Source of the DNA: an uncultured Angelakisella sp.
GTDB taxonomy: Bacteria > Bacillota > Clostridia > Oscillospirales > Ruminococcaceae
Direction of reading: 5' to 3'
Length of the DNA: 12,694 bases
Assembly (NCBI GenBank): GCA_904420255.1
Contig: CAJFUT010000196.1
Coordinates: 1 to 12,694, forward strand
Shown here: positions 6,463-12,603 of the stretch, one piece after another
Layout of the letters: every line of letters starts with the position of its first letter
Position numbering within the stretch: position 1 is the stretch's first letter
Translations under genes and position numbers: made by a program
Notes under the pieces: generated by a model
Told to the model about the DNA's origin: nothing
The model's input: only the letters and a program-made list of their open reading frames with translations
Database searches by the model: none

Positions 6463-7550
6463 AAAAAGTACTGGCCCTGATCCTTTCCCTCTCCCTGGCC
6501 CTGGGGATGCTGGCCGGCTGCGGCGGCGGCTCCGCCTCCTCCGGCAGCGGGGACGCCGGTTCCGGCAGCTCCGCCGCCCAGGGTGGGCAGCTGAATCTTT
6601 TCACCTGGCAGGGGATGTTCCCCCAGGAGGTGCTGGACGGCTTCACCGCCGAAACCGGCATCGAGGTGAACTACGCCAACTTTGACACCGATGAGAATAT
6701 GCTGGCCAAGCTGGAAACCGCCCAGGGCGGGGACTACGACGTCATCATCGCCGACGACTATATCATCCAGACCGTCATCGCCGAGGGGCTGGCCCAGAAG
6801 CTGGATACCTCCAAACTCTCCGGCTGGGGCAACATCAACCCCGTCTACCAGGGCCAGTTCTATGACCCCGCCGACGAGTACACCGTCCCCTACGGCGCCG
6901 GGGTCCAGACCATTGTCTACAACCCCGCCGCGGTGAATGTGGAGATCAACGGTTACGCCGACCTGTGGGATTCCTCCCTGGCGGATAACCTGGGCATCAT
7001 CGCCAACTACCGGGTCATCAACGGCATGGTCCTCAAGACCATGGGCGAAAGCTACAACACCGAGGACACCGCCCTCATCGAGGAGGCCGGCCAGCGGCTG
7101 CTGGAGCTGGCCCCCAACATCCGCCTCATCAAGGACGACAACCTCCAGGACGACATCATCAGCGGCGAGGTGGGAGCCGCGGTGATGTACACCTCCCAGG
7201 TGACCATGGCCATGATGGCCAACCCCGAGCTGGAGGTGGTCTTCCCCGAGGAGGGCATCGGCCTGGGCATTATGGCCATGTTTATCCCCTCCCAGGCCCC
7301 CAACGCCGACGCGGCCTACCAGTTCATCGATTATATCCTCCGGCCTGAGATCTCCGCCCAGTGCTTTGAGTATATGGGCTACTACTGCACCAACCTGGCG
7401 GCCGAGGAGCATATCTCCGAGGAGTACCGCTCCTTCCTGACCCTGCCGGACCACTTCGGGGAAACCGAGATGATCCAGCCCATCTCCGCCGAGGCGGAGG
7501 AGGTCCACAACAGAGTCTGGACCGAGTTCCGCAGCGCCTGCGGCCAGTAA
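6459..7550 (+). CDS. potD: Extracellular solute-binding lipoprotein, PotD/PotF-like
   Basis: Substrate-binding component, 363 aa, tethered to the membrane as a lipoprotein. The signal peptide ends in the lipobox LAGC (Cys21). A Gly/Ser/Ala-rich linker (~22-43) leads to a type-2 periplasmic-binding-protein fold. Family hallmarks are LFTWQGMFPQEVLDGF, NMLAKLETAQGGDYDVIIADDYIIQ, DEYTVPYGAGVQTIVYNP and AYQFIDYILRPEISAQ. Compared with remembered E. coli PotD, several ligand-contact positions differ: the WTEY pocket is WQGM, the Trp-x-Asp pair before the LAIP stretch reads GIM, and the Trp of the IWNG motif is Tyr. The cargo may therefore not be spermidine or putrescine. The ATG overlaps the potC stop (ATGA) behind AAGGAGG. 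Family is certain; substrate and gene symbol are by homology only. Confidence 0.9.
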   Translation: MKKVLALILSLSLALGMLAGCGGGSASSGSGDAGSGSSAAQGGQLNLFTWQGMFPQEVLDGFTAETGIEVNYANFDTDENMLAKLETAQGGDYDVIIADDYIIQTVIAEGLAQKLDTSKLSGWGNINPVYQGQFYDPADEYTVPYGAGVQTIVYNPAAVNVEINGYADLWDSSLADNLGIIANYRVINGMVLKTMGESYNTEDTALIEEAGQRLLELAPNIRLIKDDNLQDDIISGEVGAAVMYTSQVTMAMMANPELEVVFPEEGIGLGIMAMFIPSQAPNADAAYQFIDYILRPEISAQCFEYMGYYCTNLAAEEHISEEYRSFLTLPDHFGETEMIQPISAEAEEVHNRVWTEFRSACGQ

Positions 7551-7577
7551 AGGGTCCAGTCCCGGGAACGGCACACC

Positions 7578-7611
7578 AAATCCTTCCGCCCCTCCCGGGC
7601 GGAAGGATTTT
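7578..7611 (+). terminator. Intrinsic terminator of the potABCD-like operon
   Basis: A perfect 14-base stem, AAATCCTTCCGCCC (7578-7591) with GGGCGGAAGGATTT (7597-7610), with loop CTCCC and a short T-run (TTTT). It lies 28 bases after the potD stop. The A/T ends make it possibly bidirectional. Confidence 0.85.
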
Positions 7612-7625
7612 CCTAACCCCCGGCC

Positions 7626-7706
7626 CAGGGGTGGGGAGGACATCCCCTGCCCGCAAGCGGGGGGCTCATAAGAAAACTTTGGTTTTGCCCCACATGGGGC
7701 AAAACC
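7626..7706. repeat. Two inverted repeats in the left part of the 7612-7973 gap
   Basis: CAGGGG (7626-7631) pairs with CCCCTG (7644-7649). A perfect 11-base hairpin follows: GGTTTTGCCCC (7681-7691), loop ACAT, GGGGCAAAACC (7696-7706). The second has no T-run on either strand, so it does not look like an intrinsic terminator. No gene is supportable here; a minus-strand open frame covering it has no ribosome binding site or family resemblance. Confidence 0.6.
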
Positions 7707-7734
7707 GCGCAGCGTCAGGAATTCTGGGAAAACA

Positions 7735-7829
7735 GCCAGCTGCAAGGCGCTGGCCCGCAGGCAGCCTTGATGGCTGGCAAGGGACGGCAACGCAGCAGAT
7801 GGCTTGTTTTGCCTGAAATTTCTGGCAAA
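7735..7829. repeat. Hairpin cluster and 22-base dyad in the middle of the gap
   Basis: GCCAGC (7735-7740) pairs with GCTGGC (7749-7754). CAGCC (7762-7766) pairs with GGCTG (7772-7776). Then comes a near-perfect 22-base palindrome: TTTGCC (7808-7813), T, GAAATTTC (7815-7822), T, GGCAAA (7824-7829), with only the symmetric T/T pair mismatched. The GGCAAA(A) motif therefore recurs in both orientations across 7683-7829. This could be a structured RNA, an interspersed repeat or an operator. Confidence 0.5.
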
Positions 7830-7882
7830 GCTTTCTGATGGGCACACCGCTTAGAAGCCGGGGGCCGGGTCTGTTTTGAGGG

Positions 7883-7939
7883 GAGGGGGCCCCGTGGGGG
7901 CCTTCTCTGAGAAAATCCCCGGGCCGCGGGCCGGCCCGG
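7883..7939 (+). promoter_or_regulatory. Two GC-rich hairpins just upstream of the NifH-like gene
   Basis: The first is an 11-pair stem (7883-7893 with 7897-7907, two G-T wobbles) with a GTG loop. The second is CCGGGCCG (7919-7926) with CGGCCCGG (7932-7939), loop CGGGC. They end 18 bases before the AAGGAGGTG ribosome binding site. I see no convincing -35/-10 pair in 7612-7973, so the promoter of the downstream unit is not identified. Confidence 0.35.
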
Positions 7940-7973
7940 ATCGCCTGAGCCATGTCAAGGAGGTGCGTCTTTT

Positions 7974-8834
7974 ATGGCGGAACGGATCTGCTTTGTTGGG
8001 CGGGGCGGCTGCGGCAAGAGCCTGCTGGCGGCCAACCTGAGCCACGCCCTGGCCCGGATGGGCTACAAGGTGCTGCTGGTGGGCAACGACACCAGCCTTT
8101 CCTCCACCATGCTGCTCCGGGGGGAGGCGGACATCGAGCCCGCCCTGGAGGTGTACCGGGAGGAATATGAGGTGGAGCTTTCGGAGGTGATGCTCCCCAC
8201 CCCCAGCGGCGTCTGGTGCATGGAGCTGGGGAGCATCGACCCGGGCCGGGGCTGCATGGCCCGGGGCCTGAGCCTCATCGACGAGATGCTGGAGATGCAG
8301 GGCATCCCGGAAAAGCTGGACCTGGACTACATCTTCTACGACATCTCCGGGGAAACCCCCTGCACCGGCTATATCCTTCCCTTCCGGGACAACATCATGA
8401 GCCGCTGCATCCTGGTCACCAACAGCGCCTTCGCCTCGGTGGCCACCGCCAACGCCATCCTTCAGGGGATCATCAACACCGAGAAGGACGAGGAATTTCC
8501 CATCCAGCTGGTAGTGAACCAGGCGGACCAGCACGAGGCCCGGGAGCAGATGGCGGCTTACGCCGCCCGGGTCCACCTGGAGGTGCTGGCCTACCTGGAC
8601 CGCTGGCCCGAGCTGGAGTACAGCTGCCTGGACGGCCGCACCATCTTTGACTACGCGCCCCAGAGCGCCGCCGCGGCCCAGTTTGAGGCCATCGCCGAGA
8701 GCCTCCTCAGCCCCACCCTCCAGGTGACCCCCCGGCCCATGCCCCGGCGGGAGCTGCTCACCTGGCTGCGGGGCTGGCAGAAGCGGGAGCTGGCCATGCG
8801 CCGGGAGGAGGACCTGGAGGCCGCCGCCCGATGA
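7974..8834 (+). CDS. NifH-like P-loop iron-sulfur ATPase (nitrogenase iron protein superfamily, not nitrogenase)
   Basis: Cytoplasmic ATPase of the NifH/BchL/CfbC family, 286 aa, close to the family length. Members dimerise around one [4Fe-4S] cluster and pass electrons to a partner at the cost of ATP. Seen here: P-loop GRGGCGKS (9-16), switch I region GNDTSLSST (37-45), cluster Cys94 in PGRGCMARG, switch II DISGE (123-127), and the second cluster Cys130 in TPCTGY, followed by LPFRDN. Residue numbering tracks nitrogenase Fe protein closely. Oddities: the deviant Walker A signature Lys is Arg10, the position of nitrogenase Asp43 is Ser, and the Asp129 equivalent is Glu. No NifD/NifK-like partner is in the window. 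AAGGAGGTG precedes the ATG by eight bases. It probably shares a transcript with the amidohydrolase 43 bases downstream. The reaction is unknown. Confidence 0.88.
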   Translation: MAERICFVGRGGCGKSLLAANLSHALARMGYKVLLVGNDTSLSSTMLLRGEADIEPALEVYREEYEVELSEVMLPTPSGVWCMELGSIDPGRGCMARGLSLIDEMLEMQGIPEKLDLDYIFYDISGETPCTGYILPFRDNIMSRCILVTNSAFASVATANAILQGIINTEKDEEFPIQLVVNQADQHEAREQMAAYAARVHLEVLAYLDRWPELEYSCLDGRTIFDYAPQSAAAAQFEAIAESLLSPTLQVTPRPMPRRELLTWLRGWQKRELAMRREEDLEAAAR

Positions 8835-8877
8835 GAAAGCCGGCGCGCCTGAAAAAACGGGAAGGGAGGGAGAGGCC

Positions 8878-10236
8878 ATGCTGGACCTGGCCATTGTAAA
8901 CGGGCTGGTGTGCGACACCCGCCGCAAGAAGCTGTTCCCCGCCTCGGTGGGGATCCGGGACGGGAAGATCGCCCTGGTGGGGGAGGGCCCCATGGAGGCG
9001 GCCCGGACCATCGACGCCCGGGGGCTGCTGGTCTGCCCCGGCTTCATCGACGTCCACGGCCATGTGGACGGGCACCTCTACAGCGGCAGGCTCTCCGCCT
9101 GCCAGGGGATCACCACCACCATCGGGGGCAACTGCGGCCTTTCCCCCAACAGCATGAAGGACTTTATGGAAAGCCAGGAGCGGGAGGGCTTCCCCATCCA
9201 TCAGATGGAGCTGGTAGGCCACAGCTTCACCCTCCGGCAGCAGGTGGGGCTGGACGACCCCTACCGGAAGGCCAGCCCCGCCCAGATCGCCCGGATGGAG
9301 GAGCTGGCGGAGGAGGCCATGAGGCTGGGGGCCTGCGGGGTTTCCCTGGGGCTGGACTATTCCCCCGGTTCCTCCCTGGCGGAGCTGGAGGCCATGGCCC
9401 GGGTCAACGCCCGCCACGGGCGGATCATGCCGGTCCATACCCGCCTCTTTACCCAGGCGGACCTTTACAGCCTCTATGAGCTGCTGGCCATCGCCAAAAG
9501 GACGGGGGTGAAGCTGCTCCTCTCCCATTTTGTCTATCAGTACAGCGGCTTCGGGGTGCTGGAGGACGCCCTGGAGATTGTGGACCGGGCCATCGCCCGG
9601 GGGGTGAACGTCCGGGTGGACAGCGGGATGTACACCGACTGGGCCACCTTTGTGGGCACCGCCACCTTCGACGAGGAAACCATCCACGACAACGGCCTGG
9701 TATTCGGGGACATGGTGGTGGCCACCGGCGTCCACACCGGCCAGCGGCTGGACCGGGAGCTCTACCTGGAGATGCGGGAGAAGTACCCCGACGATTCTCT
9801 CATCTGCTTCTCCGGGGAGCCCTGGGAGGTGTGGGAGGTGCTGAAAAAGCCCTACGCCATGCCCTCCACCGACACCGGGACCTATGCCCCGGGCCAGGGG
9901 CATCCCCAGATCGCCGGTTCCTTCCCCAAGTACTTCCGGGAGATGGTGCTGGAGCGGGGGCTCCTCTCCTGGGAGGAGGCCGTCTATAAGGCCACCCTCT
10001 ACCCGGCCCAGACCTTTGAAATCCCCGGCAAGGGGGTGCTGGAGCCGGGGTATGACGCCGACCTGGCGCTGCTGAACCCCCGGACCATCCGGGACCGGGC
10101 CGACTTCCCGGACCGGGGCTTCCCCGATGCCCCCCCCGACGGCCTGCCCTATGTCATTGTGGCGGGGGAGCCGGCGGTGGACGGCGGCATCTACCGCCAC
10201 ACCCGCTCCGGCCGGCTGATCCGCCGGCCCATCTGA
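8878..10236 (+). CDS. N-acyl-D-amino-acid deacylase-type amidohydrolase
   Basis: Metal-dependent amidohydrolase, 452 aa, of the D-aminoacylase/dihydroorotase-like superfamily, which removes acyl groups from N-acyl-D-amino acids or related N-acyl compounds. Visible features: N-terminal beta-sandwich residues (AIVNGLVCD, DGKIALVG); metal motif PGFIDVHGHVD (H60, H62); GGNCG with Cys86, the Cys ligand characteristic of D-aminoacylases; further His in VHTRLF (H187) and LSHF (H217); and STDTG (D332). The C-terminal hallmark is HPQIAGSFPKYFREMVLERGLLSWEEA, continuing to KATLYPAQ, then PGYDADLALLNP. GGAGGGAG lies upstream of the ATG. It follows the NifH-like gene with a 43-base gap and ends at a strong terminator, so the two probably form one unit. 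Exact substrate (D-amino acid, amino-acid amide or another acyl compound) cannot be read from sequence. Confidence 0.88.
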   Translation: MLDLAIVNGLVCDTRRKKLFPASVGIRDGKIALVGEGPMEAARTIDARGLLVCPGFIDVHGHVDGHLYSGRLSACQGITTTIGGNCGLSPNSMKDFMESQEREGFPIHQMELVGHSFTLRQQVGLDDPYRKASPAQIARMEELAEEAMRLGACGVSLGLDYSPGSSLAELEAMARVNARHGRIMPVHTRLFTQADLYSLYELLAIAKRTGVKLLLSHFVYQYSGFGVLEDALEIVDRAIARGVNVRVDSGMYTDWATFVGTATFDEETIHDNGLVFGDMVVATGVHTGQRLDRELYLEMREKYPDDSLICFSGEPWEVWEVLKKPYAMPSTDTGTYAPGQGHPQIAGSFPKYFREMVLERGLLSWEEAVYKATLYPAQTFEIPGKGVLEPGYDADLALLNPRTIRDRADFPDRGFPDAPPDGLPYVIVAGEPAVDGGIYRHTRSGRLIRRPI

Positions 10237-10246
10237 GCCCCATCCC

Positions 10247-10275
10247 AAAGCCCCCGCTTGAGCGGGGGCTTTTTT
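10247..10275 (+). terminator. Intrinsic terminator of the NifH-like/amidohydrolase unit
   Basis: AAAGCCCCCGC (10247-10257) pairs with GCGGGGGCTTT (10262-10272), tetraloop TTGA, followed by a T6 run. It starts ten bases after the amidohydrolase stop. Confidence 0.92.
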
Positions 10276-10302
10276 GGCAGGGCCCTCCGCCGCCGGTCCG
10301 GG

Positions 10303-10338
10303 GGGGAAATTGACTTATCCCCCCGGGGAAATTATAAT
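10303..10338 (+). promoter_or_regulatory. eda: Promoter of the aldolase gene with a flanking direct repeat
   Basis: TTGACT (10310-10315), a 17-base spacer and perfect TATAAT (10333-10338). The sequence GGGGAAATT occurs twice, at 10303-10311 and 10325-10333, exactly 22 bases apart. The copies overlap the -35 and lead into the -10. The start codon is about 70 bases further on. Confidence 0.75.
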
Positions 10339-10409
10339 AAAGCTGATCCCATAAAAACGCCGGCCTTCCTGTGCCCGTGGAATGGAAAATGGAAAAGGAG
10401 TGTTCCCTG

Positions 10410-11378
10410 ATGAATGAAAACCTGAATCGGATTTCCCAGATCGGCCTGGTGCCCCTGGTGGTGCTGGAGGACGCCGCCGACGCCGTCCCCCTGGGGCAGG
10501 CCCTGGTCCGGGGGGGCATCCCGGTGGCGGAGGTCACCTTCCGCACCGCCGCCGCCAGGGAGGCCATTGCCGCCATGAGCCGGGAGGTGCCGGAGCTGCT
10601 GGTGGGGGCCGGGACGGTCCACACCGTGGACCAGGCCGCCCAGGCGGTGGAGGCCGGGGCCAGATTTATCGTCACCCCCGGCTATAATCCCGCTGTCATC
10701 TCCTGGTGCCTGGACCATGGGGTGGAGGTGCTGCCCGGCACCGTTTCCCCCGCCGATATCGAGGGGGCCCTTTCCTTCGGCCTTTCGGTCTGCAAGTTCT
10801 TCCCCGCCGAGGCCTACGGCGGCGTCAAGACCCTGAAGGCCCTGGCGGGGCCCTACGCGGGGGTGAAGTTCATGCCCACCGGCGGGGTCAACGCCGGGAA
10901 TATGCGGGACTACCTGGACCTGCCCAACGTGGCGGCGGTGGGGGGCAGCTTCATGCTCCCCGACGCCCTGGTGAAGGCCCGGGACTGGGAGGGCGTGGCC
11001 GCCCTCTGCCGGGACACGGTGAAGAAGATGCTGGGCTTTTCCCTCCTCCATGTGGGGATCAATCCCCGGGAGGGGGAGGAGCCCAGGGGCACCGCCGGGC
11101 GGCTGGCGGAGATTTTCGGCCTGGAGGTCCGGGAAACTCCCAGGGCCTGGTACGCCGGGGAAGGCTTTGAGGCCATGAAGCAGCAGGGCCCCGGGGCCAT
11201 GGGCCACATCGGGGTTGGTACCCTGGACCTGGAGCGGGCGGTGGCCTACTTTGAGGCCCGGGGGATCCATTTCCGGCCCGAGAGCCTCCGGCGGGACGGC
11301 CGGGGCCGCCTCACCGGGGCGGTTTATTTCCAGGAGGAGGTGGGGGGCTTCGCCATCCATCTCATCTCCCGGGGCTGA
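10410..11378 (+). CDS. eda: KDPG/KHG aldolase fused to a C-terminal VOC (glyoxalase-like) domain
   Basis: Class I aldolase that cleaves 2-keto-3-deoxy-6-phosphogluconate to pyruvate and glyceraldehyde 3-phosphate, or 4-hydroxy-2-oxoglutarate to pyruvate and glyoxylate. The protein is 322 aa; ordinary Eda is ~205-215 aa. Residues 1-~207 are a complete KDPG aldolase: EVTFRT (E41, R45), GAGTV (67-70), FIVTPGYNP, the Schiff-base Lys129 in VCKFFPAE, and MPTGGVN. Residues ~208-322 look like a vicinal-oxygen-chelate domain with two half-repeats starting LLHVGIN (H214) and GHIGVGT (H266) and ending EVGGFAIHLI. H214, E254, H266 and H317 are possible metal ligands (inference). The ATG at 10410 is chosen for AAGGAG nine bases upstream; an earlier in-frame ATG at 10389 lacks one. 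Single-gene transcript between its own promoter and a terminator. Confidence 0.92.
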   Translation: MNENLNRISQIGLVPLVVLEDAADAVPLGQALVRGGIPVAEVTFRTAAAREAIAAMSREVPELLVGAGTVHTVDQAAQAVEAGARFIVTPGYNPAVISWCLDHGVEVLPGTVSPADIEGALSFGLSVCKFFPAEAYGGVKTLKALAGPYAGVKFMPTGGVNAGNMRDYLDLPNVAAVGGSFMLPDALVKARDWEGVAALCRDTVKKMLGFSLLHVGINPREGEEPRGTAGRLAEIFGLEVRETPRAWYAGEGFEAMKQQGPGAMGHIGVGTLDLERAVAYFEARGIHFRPESLRRDGRGRLTGAVYFQEEVGGFAIHLISRG

Positions 11379-11390
11379 ACAAAGAACAGA

Positions 11391-11426
11391 AAAAGGGGGC
11401 CGGTACTTTCGTACCGGCCCCCTTTG
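11391..11426. terminator. Bidirectional terminator between convergent genes
   Basis: A perfect 15-base stem (11392-11406 with 11411-11425) with tetraloop TTTC, A-rich on the left and T3 on the right. On the minus strand the hairpin is followed by TTTTCTGTTCTTTG. It lies between the convergent aldolase and CmpB-family genes and can serve both; the T-run favours the minus-strand gene. Confidence 0.9.
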
Positions 11427-11441
11427 CCGTGGAAAAGGAAA

Positions 11442-12329
11442 TCAATCCTTCTTTTTGGATTTCCGGGCCTCCTTTTCCTGGGCCAGGCGCTCCCGGAACT
11501 TTTCCAGGGCGTCGCCGTACCGGGTGGAGGAGAGGCGGGGGAAGGCCTTCAGCAGCCGGCGGTCTTGGAACTTCCGCATATCCAGCAGGCTCTGGATCCG
11601 GGGGGAATTCATGCGGCTCTCCTCGAACCGCTCCTCCAGACGGTCCTTCAGGGCCTCCAGGCTCACCACCGGGCGGCGGTCCTTCAGCTCGTCCAGCAGG
11701 TCGGCGGGCAGCCCCTCCTCCAGGCGGGCCTGGAGGGAGGCGCGGAGGGCCTCGGCCCGGCTGCGGCTCCGGGCCTTGTATTCGTCCAGAGCGGCCTGGA
11801 TTTCGGCCAGCCGGCCGTTGAGGGCCAGGATGTGGCGCACGGTGATAAAGCAGTCGGCGGCCAGAATCAGGAGCAGGCCCCCGGCGCTCCAGAGGATCGC
11901 CTCCGGGGAGAAGCGGTCCACAAAGGCCGCCACCCGGGGGTGGAGCCACTTCACCAGGAACACCGAAAAGGCCCCGAACACGATGCCGCCCGCCAGGCAG
12001 ATGCGTCCGTTGAGGTTGAAGCGGTGGCTGGAATAGTCCCACCACCGGGCGTGGAACAGCTTTTCCATGGCCCAGGAGGTGAAATACTCCAGGCTGCAGG
12101 TGAGGACCATGCCGGAGAAGAAGAGATTCCAGAAGCTGATGTCCGGTTCGTTCCAGAAAGCCAGCACCACCACCAGGGCGCCGAAGCCGTAGACCGGGCA
12201 GAAGGGGCCGTTGAGGAACCCCCGGTTCACCAGGGACCGGGAGGTGACGGAACAGAGGACGGACTCATAAGCCCATCCCAGGAAGCTGTAGATGACAAAC
12301 CATAGAAAAACCTTTGCGGCAAAGAGCAA
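11442..12329 (-). CDS. Putative ABC transporter permease, CmpB family (PF06541), with coiled-coil tail
   Basis: Integral membrane protein of 295 aa. Residues ~1-170 hold about five hydrophobic segments and the family signatures YSFLGWAYES, NRGFLNGPFCPVYGFG, EYFTSWAMEKLFHARWWDYS and FNLNGRICL. From ~180 onward there is a long, charged, probably coiled-coil cytoplasmic tail ending in a Lys-rich stretch (KEARKSKKKD). The family is named as a putative ABC permease, but a transport function has not been shown by anything visible here and no ATPase adjoins it. The start is a TTG at 12327-12329 with AGGAGG seven bases upstream; the in-frame ATG at 12416 would run through this ribosome binding site and non-family sequence. 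A probable -10 (TATAAT on the minus strand) is at 12424-12429. Confidence 0.85.
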   Translation of the reverse strand: MLFAAKVFLWFVIYSFLGWAYESVLCSVTSRSLVNRGFLNGPFCPVYGFGALVVVLAFWNEPDISFWNLFFSGMVLTCSLEYFTSWAMEKLFHARWWDYSSHRFNLNGRICLAGGIVFGAFSVFLVKWLHPRVAAFVDRFSPEAILWSAGGLLLILAADCFITVRHILALNGRLAEIQAALDEYKARSRSRAEALRASLQARLEEGLPADLLDELKDRRPVVSLEALKDRLEERFEESRMNSPRIQSLLDMRKFQDRRLLKAFPRLSSTRYGDALEKFRERLAQEKEARKSKKKD

Positions 12330-12423
12330 GCGGGGTCCTCCTTTCCCTTGAACCGTGAGGGAGCCCTCCCATCGGATGCCGAGGGCCGAATGGGCGCGTC
12401 CCGATTCTGATGGCAACAGTTTT

Positions 12424-12429
12424 ATTATA
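12424..12429 (-). promoter_or_regulatory. Possible -10 element for the CmpB-family gene
   Basis: Perfect TATAAT on the minus strand in an A+T-rich patch, about 95 bases upstream of the TTG start. No good -35 is found at normal spacing, so the promoter is either activator-dependent or misassigned. Confidence 0.35.
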
Positions 12430-12437
12430 AAGCAAAG

Positions 12438-12471
12438 AAAAAGCCGGGGATATGGACAAATTTCCCCGGCT
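12438..12471 (-). terminator. Minus-strand intrinsic terminator upstream of the CmpB-family gene
   Basis: AGCCGGGGA (12442-12450) pairs with TCCCCGGCT (12463-12471), loop 12 bases. On the minus strand it is followed by T5 and CTTTG. It would stop a minus-strand transcript entering from the right edge and insulate the CmpB-family gene. Confidence 0.7.
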
Positions 12472-12504
12472 GTCTGAATTTTTGAGGATTTTTATGGGAA
12501 AAGG

Positions 12505-12580
12505 GAGTACTTTCGTGTGTACTCTGGCAAAAAGCATCCCCCGCAGATTGGCTTGCAAAGCCATTCTACGGGGGATGCTT
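12505..12580 (-). terminator. Long hairpin, minus-strand terminator-like, plus a small adjacent hairpin
   Basis: AAGCATCCCCCG (12532-12543) pairs perfectly with CGGGGGATGCTT (12569-12580). Inside it TGGCTT (12549-12554) pairs with AAGCCA (12558-12563) over a three-base loop. Read on the minus strand the stem is followed by TTTTTGCC. Downstream on that strand, GAGTAC (12505-12510) pairs with GTACTC (12519-12524). This looks like the end of a minus-strand transcription unit lying mostly beyond the window. Confidence 0.6.
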
Positions 12581-12603
12581 GGCAGGGGCGGTCAGTTTAG
12601 ATC

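Noticed and set aside
6441..7847. 468-codon open frame on the minus strand opposite potD
   Set aside because: It is the antisense shadow of a well-supported lipoprotein gene. It is Gly/Val/His/Asp-rich in the manner of GC-rich antisense frames and has no family motifs.
7666..7953. 95-codon minus-strand open frame in the structured gap
   Set aside because: No ribosome binding site, no recognisable family, and it spans the perfect hairpin 7681-7706. It is better explained as non-coding structured DNA.
8758..10248. 496-codon minus-strand open frame opposite the amidohydrolase
   Set aside because: It lies opposite an intact, motif-complete amidohydrolase. Its composition (GVxGxP, HPGD-type runs) is typical of antisense reading of GC-rich codons.
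12265..12564. 99-codon minus-strand open frame upstream of the CmpB-family gene
   Set aside because: It runs through two terminators and the start of the CmpB-family gene in another frame, and has no family resemblance.
12532..12580. tRNA-like hairpin with a GGCTTGCAAAGCC inner stem
   Set aside because: It has no D or T arms and no GTTC-type T loop. A minus-strand T-run makes a terminator more likely.
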